Shown: piece after piece, positions 52,080-56,028 of the stretch
Numbering within the stretch: position 1 is the stretch's first letter
How the letters are laid out: the number at the start of each line of letters is the position of its first letter
Assembly: GCA_021791895.1 (NCBI GenBank)
Contig: JAJYVS010000017.1
Span: 1 to 56,028 of the forward strand
Length of the DNA stretch: 56,028 nt
DNA from: Actinomycetes bacterium
GTDB lineage: Bacteria; Actinomycetota; Acidimicrobiia; Acidimicrobiales; RAAP-2
Reading direction: 5' to 3'
Made by a program: the position numbers and the translations under genes
Notes under the pieces: generated by a model
Seen by the model: only the letters and a program-made list of their open reading frames with translations
Databases searched by the model: none
What the model was told of the DNA's origin: nothing

Positions 52080-53135
52080 GTGAAGATCTCCATGGCCCTC
52101 AGCTACGCCGGCGGCTTCGAGGAGTCGGTCGACCGGGTCGCCGATCTGGAGCAGGCGGGCCTCGACCTGGTCTGGGTGGCGGAGGCCTACGGCTTCGACT
52201 CGCCGAGCCTGATGGGCTACATCGCCGCTCGGACCAAGCGGGTCGAGATCGGCTCGGCCATCCTGCCCATCTACTCGCGCACCCCGACCTTGATCGCCAT
52301 GACCGCCGCTGGCCTCGACGCGCTGTCGGGCGGGAGGTTCCAGCTCGGGCTGGGGGCCTCGGGCCCCCAGGTGATCGAGGGCTGGCACGGGGTCCCCTAC
52401 GCCGCACCAGTCGCCAGGACCAAAGAGACGATCGAGATTTGCCGTCGGGTGTGGGCGCGCGAGGAGCCGCTCTCCTATGAGGGCTCGACGGTGCAGGTGC
52501 CGCTCGGTCCCGGGGAGGGAACGGGGCTCGGCAAGCCGCTCAAGATCATCGCCCACCCCCTGCGGGAGCGGATCCCGGTCTGGGTCGCCGCCCTCGGCGA
52601 GGCGAACGTCTCGATGACCGCCAAGGTGGCCGAGGGCTGGATTCCCATCCTCTTCGACCCGGAACGGGCGGATCGGGTGTGGGGACCGTCGTTGGCCCGG
52701 GGCCTGGCCGAGCGGGATCCCGAGCTCGGGCCACTGCAGATCTCGGCCGGCGGGATCCTGGCCATCGGCGAGAGCGACGAAGCGCGAAGCGCCTACGAGC
52801 GGATGCGCCCGATGGTGGCCCTCTACGTCGGGGGCATGGGGGCGAAAGGCAAGAACTTCTACAACGACGTGGTCCGCCGCTACGGCTACGAGGACGAAGC
52901 CGAGACGATCCAGGACCTCTACCTGTCCGGCGAGAAGGAGAAGGCGGCCGCCGCCGTTCCCGACACCCTGCTCCGGGCTCTCAGCCTGTGCGGGCCGGAG
53001 GGGTACGTCGCCGAGCGGATCGCCGCGTTCAAGGAGGCGGGGGTGACCCACCTCCAGGTCTCACCGGTGCCCACGGGCGGCCAGCGACTCCTCGACCTGA
53101 CCGAGCGGGTGAAGACTTTGGCCGAGTCGGCCTGA
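52080..53135 (+). CDS. LLM-class oxidoreductase (probably F420-dependent)
   Basis: A 351-residue luciferase-like TIM-barrel protein: KISMALSYAGGFEESVDRVADLEQAGLDLVWVAEAYGFDSPSLMGYIAARTKRVEIGSAI, GRFQLGLGASGPQVIEGWHGVPY, and TAKVAEGWIPILFDPERAD. The short N-terminal strand and GLGASGPQV are typical of the F420-dependent branch (mer/hydride-transferase type), common in actinobacteria; F420 use is inference. GTG 52080 follows AAAGGAG; an in-frame ATG at 52036 is less well placed. A strong DevR-like box lies about 200 bp upstream. The substrate is unknown. Confidence 0.9.
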   Translation: MKISMALSYAGGFEESVDRVADLEQAGLDLVWVAEAYGFDSPSLMGYIAARTKRVEIGSAILPIYSRTPTLIAMTAAGLDALSGGRFQLGLGASGPQVIEGWHGVPYAAPVARTKETIEICRRVWAREEPLSYEGSTVQVPLGPGEGTGLGKPLKIIAHPLRERIPVWVAALGEANVSMTAKVAEGWIPILFDPERADRVWGPSLARGLAERDPELGPLQISAGGILAIGESDEARSAYERMRPMVALYVGGMGAKGKNFYNDVVRRYGYEDEAETIQDLYLSGEKEKAAAAVPDTLLRALSLCGPEGYVAERIAAFKEAGVTHLQVSPVPTGGQRLLDLTERVKTLAESA

Positions 53136-53160
53136 GGGGCAGAAGCCCGGGGACGACGAT

Positions 53161-53184
53161 CGGCCCGGAAGACGGTTCGGGCCG
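53161..53184 (+). terminator. Hairpin after the LLM oxidoreductase gene
   Basis: CGGCCCG (53161-53167) pairs with CGGGCCG (53178-53184), extendable by two weaker pairs, over a loop of about ten bases. Confidence 0.45.
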
Positions 53185-53274
53185 GGTCCGGGCACCCGCG
53201 GGCAGGAGCAGCGGGGTGTGATCGGGCGTAACGTCGCCACGGCCAGTCGATGGGCCGCCGCCGGCCGCGCGGAC

Positions 53275-53316
53275 AGAAGAAACAGCACAAAAGAAACAGC
53301 ACAGAAGAAACAGCAC
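53275..53316 (+). repeat. Three 14-bp tandem repeats, A-rich, in the leader of an enoyl-CoA hydratase gene
   Basis: Units AGAAGAAACAGCAC, AAAAGAAACAGCAC and AGAAGAAACAGCAC run head to tail, followed by a decayed partial unit. The block is strikingly A-rich for this genome and ends about 40 bp before ATG 53356. Confidence 0.85.
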
Positions 53317-53355
53317 AGAGCAACAGAAGACACGAGACAGGGGAAGTACGACGTC

Positions 53356-54180
53356 ATGGGCGAACTCGACACCGGGACCGAGGATCTGTTGGGGCGGGTC
53401 GACGACGGCGTCGCCGTCTTGACCATGAACCGCCCGGAGCGGCGGAACGCGCTTTCCGGGGCCATGCTGGCGGCACTCGGCACCACCTTGGCCCGCCTCG
53501 AGGTGGACGACGACGTGGGCTGCGTGGTGGTGACCGGATCGGGGGGCGCCTTCTGCGCCGGCGGCGACGTGAAGGACATGGCCCAGGTCAACCAGGCCGC
53601 CGATGGTCGCCGGATCACCCTTGATGAGCGGATCCACCTCCAGCGCCTCGACCAACGGGCGACCTCCGGACGGCTCTACGAGATGCCCAAACCCACCATC
53701 GCCATGGTGCCGGGGGCCGCCGCCGGTGCCGGCATGTCGATCGCGCTCGCCTGTGACCTGCGATACGGCGCCGAGCGCGCCGTGCTCACCACCGCCTTCG
53801 CCCGGGTCGGGTTCGCCGGCGACTACGGCGGGACCTGGTTTCTCACCAGATTGGTCGGCCCGGCCAGGGCCCGGGAGCTCTACTTCCTCTCGCCCCGCCT
53901 CGACGCTTCGCAAGCCCTCGCGCTCGGGCTGTTCAACGGGGTGTTCCCCGACGAGCGCCTGGAGGACGAGACCATGGCCGTCGCCCGCCGCCTGGCCGGC
54001 GGCCCCCGGGTGGCCTACCGGTACATGAAGGAGAACCTGAACCGGGCGGTCCGGGGCGAGCTCGGCGAGTGCCTGGACATGGAGGCGGCCCACCACATCA
54101 GGACCGGCTTGACCGAGGACCACCGGGAGGCCGCCGCGGCGTTCGTCGAGAAGCGCGAGCCGGTGTTCAAGGGGCGTTAG
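53356..54180 (+). CDS. Enoyl-CoA hydratase/isomerase family protein
   Basis: A 274-residue crotonase: VAVLTMNRPERRNALSGAMLAAL, first oxyanion-hole region GSGGAFCAGGDVKDM, second GAAAGAGMSIALACDLRYGAE, then AFARVGFAGDYGGTWFLTRLVG and the C-terminal trimerisation helices ending FVEKREPVFKGR. The DYGG block replaces the usual glutamate of hydratases (as in some 2-(cyclohexenyl) or thioesterase-type members), so the exact reaction is open. ATG 53356 was preferred over an upstream in-frame start because the leader contains the repeat array. The VOC gene begins 2 bp after the stop. Confidence 0.9.
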   Translation: MGELDTGTEDLLGRVDDGVAVLTMNRPERRNALSGAMLAALGTTLARLEVDDDVGCVVVTGSGGAFCAGGDVKDMAQVNQAADGRRITLDERIHLQRLDQRATSGRLYEMPKPTIAMVPGAAAGAGMSIALACDLRYGAERAVLTTAFARVGFAGDYGGTWFLTRLVGPARARELYFLSPRLDASQALALGLFNGVFPDERLEDETMAVARRLAGGPRVAYRYMKENLNRAVRGELGECLDMEAAHHIRTGLTEDHREAAAAFVEKREPVFKGR

Positions 54181-54182
54181 CG

Positions 54183-54905
54183 GTGTCGGTCCGGTTGCGT
54201 CAGGTGGCCCTGGTGGCCCGGGAGCTCGACCCGGTGGTGCGGGCTCTCTCGGCCGAACTCGAGGTGGAAGCCGAGCCGTTCCACGACCCCGGCGTCTCGG
54301 TCTTCGGCCTCGAGAACGCGGTGCTGGCCCTGGGGGACACCTTCTTGGAGGTTGTCTCCCCGGTCGCTCCGGACACCACGGCCGGCCGGTACCTGGACCG
54401 GCGAGGCGGCGACGGCGGGTATATGGCCATCTTCCAGGTCGACGACCTGGCCGCGGCGCGGGCCCGGGTGGAGCGGTTGGGCATCCGGGTCGTGTGGCGT
54501 TCCGACCACGACGACATCGCCGGGACCCACCTGCACCCGAAGGACCTGCCAGGGGCCCTGGTCTCCATCGACTGGGCCGCCCCGCCAGGCTCGTGGCGGT
54601 GGGCCGGGCCGACGTGGACCGGGACCGAGCCCGAGCACCGAGGCGGGGGGATCACCGCCCTCACGGTGCAGACCGAATCGCCGGGGGCGCTGGCCGGTCG
54701 GTGGGCCGAGGTGCTCGGTGTCTCGGCCACCGAGGGGGCGGGAACGGCCCGGATCCCCCTGGACCGGGGGGAGCTGCGCTTCGTGCCGATCGACGACGAC
54801 CGTGGCGAGGGCATCTGTGCGCTCGAGGTCGTGGTGCCCGGGTCGTCCCGCCGCACCATGTCCGTCTGCGGGGTCCGGATCGAGGTGCGTTCGCAGCCGG
54901 ACTGA
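54183..54905 (+). CDS. VOC (glyoxalase/dioxygenase fold) family protein
   Basis: A 240-residue protein with two betaalphabetabetabeta modules. Module one: RLRQVALVARELDPVVRALSAELEVE ... FGLENAVLALGDTFLEVVSPV ... GYMAIFQVDDLAAARARVERLGIRVV. Module two: GGGITALTVQTESPGALAGRWAEVLGVSA ... LRFVPIDDDRGEGICALEVVV. The first half resembles the Glyoxalase_3-like group. The metal ligands are not obvious, so activity is unknown. GTG 54183 is two bases after the hydratase stop; the two are cotranscribed. Confidence 0.85.
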   Translation: MSVRLRQVALVARELDPVVRALSAELEVEAEPFHDPGVSVFGLENAVLALGDTFLEVVSPVAPDTTAGRYLDRRGGDGGYMAIFQVDDLAAARARVERLGIRVVWRSDHDDIAGTHLHPKDLPGALVSIDWAAPPGSWRWAGPTWTGTEPEHRGGGITALTVQTESPGALAGRWAEVLGVSATEGAGTARIPLDRGELRFVPIDDDRGEGICALEVVVPGSSRRTMSVCGVRIEVRSQPD

Positions 54906-54933
54906 GCTGGAACGGGCGACTCGCCCCGGCCTT

Positions 54934-54949
54934 GGGGAACCGGTTCCCC
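54934..54949. terminator. Perfect 16-bp palindrome between convergent genes
   Basis: GGGGAACCGGTTCCCC is fully self-complementary. As RNA it can form a short hairpin for both the VOC transcript and the opposing SDR transcript; a protein-binding site is also possible. Confidence 0.5.
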
Positions 54950-54956
54950 CGGTCGC

Positions 54957-55725
54957 TCAGCGGAGCGCCGAGAGCCCGCCGTCGGCGGCTAGGACCTGTC
55001 CGGTGACATAGCTCGAGTCTTCCGAGAGGAAGAACACCACCACCTGAGCGACCTCCCACGCCGTCCCCTGCCGGCCGAGCGGGACCGGTGTCCGGTCACG
55101 GCCCGGCCGGACGGCCGACGCCCGACGGCCGAGGGGGGTGTCGATCAGGCCGGGCGCCACCACGTTCGCCCGGACCCCGGAAACCCCTCCAACGCGACGT
55201 GCCGGCACAGGCCGGCCAAGGCGGCCTTCGAGCTGTCGTAGGCGGGGATGGTGCTCCTGGGCTTCAGCCCGGCGACCGAGGAGACGAAGACGATTGATCC
55301 GCCGGTCATGTGGGGGAGCGCGGCCTTGGTCAAGAGGAAATGCGACCGGACGTTGACCGCGAAGACGAGGTCCCACTGTTCGGCCGAGGTCCCGGCCAGC
55401 CCGGCACCGAGCCCGATCCCCACGTTGAGGACCAGCCCGTCGATGCCCCCCATGGCGGTGCGTGCCTCCTCGACCACGGCCTGGCAGGCTGTTTCGTGGG
55501 CGACGTCGCCGACCACGACACAGGGTGCAACCCCTTCGGCCTCCACCAGCCGAGCCGTCTCGGCGAGGGCGTCCTCGTCCCGGTCGGCCAGGGCGAGCAC
55601 GGCGCCGGCCGGGCGGCCAGCACGGCGGTGGGCCGGCCGTTGCCCGGCGGCGGATCCGCCTCCGCCGAGGGCCGGGTGCCGGCGCCGACCACCAGCACCC
55701 GGCGACCGGTGAGGGGAGCGGTCAC
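54957..55725 (-). pseudogene. SDR-family gene with two one-base frameshifts
   Basis: On the minus strand it starts with GTG 55725, overlapping the upstream stop (GTGA). The opening RRVLVVGAGTRPSAEADPPPGNGR is followed by a shift near 55605-55615, then VLALADRDEDALAETARLVEAEG through VNVRSHFLLTKAALPHMTGGSIVFVSSVAGLKPRSTIPAYDSSKAALAGLCRHVALEG (catalytic Ser, Tyr, Lys present). A second shift lies near 55180-55188, then GVRANVVAPGLIDTPLGRR to the end. One extra G at each place restores a full SDR of about 255 residues. Either a recently inactivated gene or sequence error in G runs. Confidence 0.75.
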
Positions 55726-56028
55726 TCCGGGAGCGGGGCGGCGTCGGGCTCCGGGGCGACTCCGAGGGAGTTCAGCGTGAACGCCACCAGGTGGTACTGG
55801 CCGACCACCATGGGGATTTCGATCAGCTGACGCTCGTTCAGCTCGGCGGCGAGGGTGGTCCAGGTCGGCTCGGCGATCTCGGCGTCGTGGTGCAGCTCGT
55901 CGGCGGCGGCCAGCATGGCGGCGTCGAGCCCCTCCCAGCCCTCGGCCCGGGGGCCGCCCGCGACCCGGGCGATCTCGGCGTCGGTCAACCCTGCGGCCAG
56001 CGCGATCCGGACATGCTGGCCCCACTCG
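55722..56028 (-). CDS. Carboxymuconolactone decarboxylase (AhpD-like) family protein, partial
   Basis: The C-terminal ~101 residues of a CMD-family protein; the start lies beyond the right window edge. Visible are EWGQHVRIALAAGLTDAEIARVAGG, then LDAAMLAAADELHHDAEIAEPTWTTLAAELNERQLIEIPMVVGQYHLVAFTLNSLGV, a typical second half of the longer CMD proteins (ELHHDAEI, IEIPMVVGQYHLVAFTLNSLGV). The catalytic cysteine pair of AhpD-type proteins is not in this part. It overlaps the SDR remnant, so it lies in the same minus-strand operon. Confidence 0.88.
   Translation of the reverse strand, partial: EWGQHVRIALAAGLTDAEIARVAGGPRAEGWEGLDAAMLAAADELHHDAEIAEPTWTTLAAELNERQLIEIPMVVGQYHLVAFTLNSLGVAPEPDAAPLPE

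Noticed and set aside
1..56028. CRISPR arrays, tRNA/rRNA genes, insertion sequences, prophage genes
   Set aside because: Looked for spaced direct repeats, cloverleaf-like segments, transposase motifs and phage structural genes; none was found.

Overview
The window is high-GC (around 70%) bacterial DNA from an actinobacterium. The evidence is codon use, frequent GTG starts, ATGA/GTGA gene overlaps, leaderless-looking promoters, an LLM-class (probably F420-dependent) oxidoreductase, and a NarL-type regulator whose DNA-binding helix is nearly that of mycobacterial DosR/DevR. An acidimicrobial or other deep-branching actinobacterial lineage is my guess; the window has no rRNA or tRNA to settle it. 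I saw no phage, insertion sequence, CRISPR array, tRNA or rRNA.

Layout. 1-2.5 kb: start of an NAD(P)HX epimerase gene (runs off the left edge) and a MacB-type ABC permease/ATPase pair with a damaged permease start. 2.5-6.6 kb: divergent acetate kinase and phosphoketolase, then a flavin-binding PPOX-fold protein. 6.6-9.9 kb: a minus-strand operon (XRE-PPOX fusion, GNAT, HDAC-like deacetylase, universal stress protein) divergent from a CBS protein. 9.9-14.6 kb: FtsH, small proteins, a GAF histidine kinase and a DevR-like response regulator. 14.7-20.9 kb: HAD phosphomutase plus GH65 phosphorylase, an Rv2004c-like kinase, two small unknowns and Hsp20. 21-25.6 kb: GAPDH, a class III CoA-transferase and two acyl-CoA dehydrogenases. 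25.7-32.1 kb: orphan PIN toxin, M50 protease, GNAT-fused ADP-forming acyl-CoA synthetase, universal stress protein, ferritin-like protein and an RHH protein. 32.1-36.9 kb: MarR/MFS efflux pair, SDR, enoyl-CoA hydratase and a broken NrtS-like gene. 36.9-44.7 kb: PEP synthase, four-gene pyruvate:ferredoxin oxidoreductase operon, CBS protein and DUF1918 protein. 44.8-48.6 kb: complete arginine deiminase pathway plus universal stress protein. 48.7-51.1 kb: decayed ABC exporter. 51.1-56 kb: two-TM protein, LLM oxidoreductase, enoyl-CoA hydratase, VOC protein, broken SDR and a CMD-family gene running off the right edge.

The unifying theme is a DosR/DevR-like hypoxia (dormancy) regulon that appears to be physically clustered. 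A 14-bp palindromic element, close to GGGACCTTCGGCCC and reminiscent of the mycobacterial DevR box, recurs upstream of the universal stress, ferritin-like, CBS, PPOX, Hsp20, histidine kinase, PEP synthase, pyruvate:ferredoxin oxidoreductase, DUF1918 and arginine deiminase genes. In four of them its centre lies exactly 42.5 bp upstream of the start codon, with a [T/C]ANNNT hexamer at -12 to -7. That is the geometry of a class II activator on leaderless transcripts. Many of the gene families (HspX-like, USP, CBS/Hrp1-like, Rv2625c-like M50, Rv2004c-like, Rv2006-like HAD/GH65, Rv0569-like DUF1918, DevR/DevS) are known DosR-regulon families in Mycobacterium. Here they sit beside fermentative ATP-yielding routes: phosphoketolase/acetate kinase, ADP-forming acyl-CoA synthetase, pyruvate:ferredoxin oxidoreductase and arginine deiminase. 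The assignment of control is inference from sequence.

The rightmost 7 kb, the left edge and the NrtS-like gene show frameshifts or a stop. These could be real gene decay or, where the lesion is one base in a G run, sequence error.
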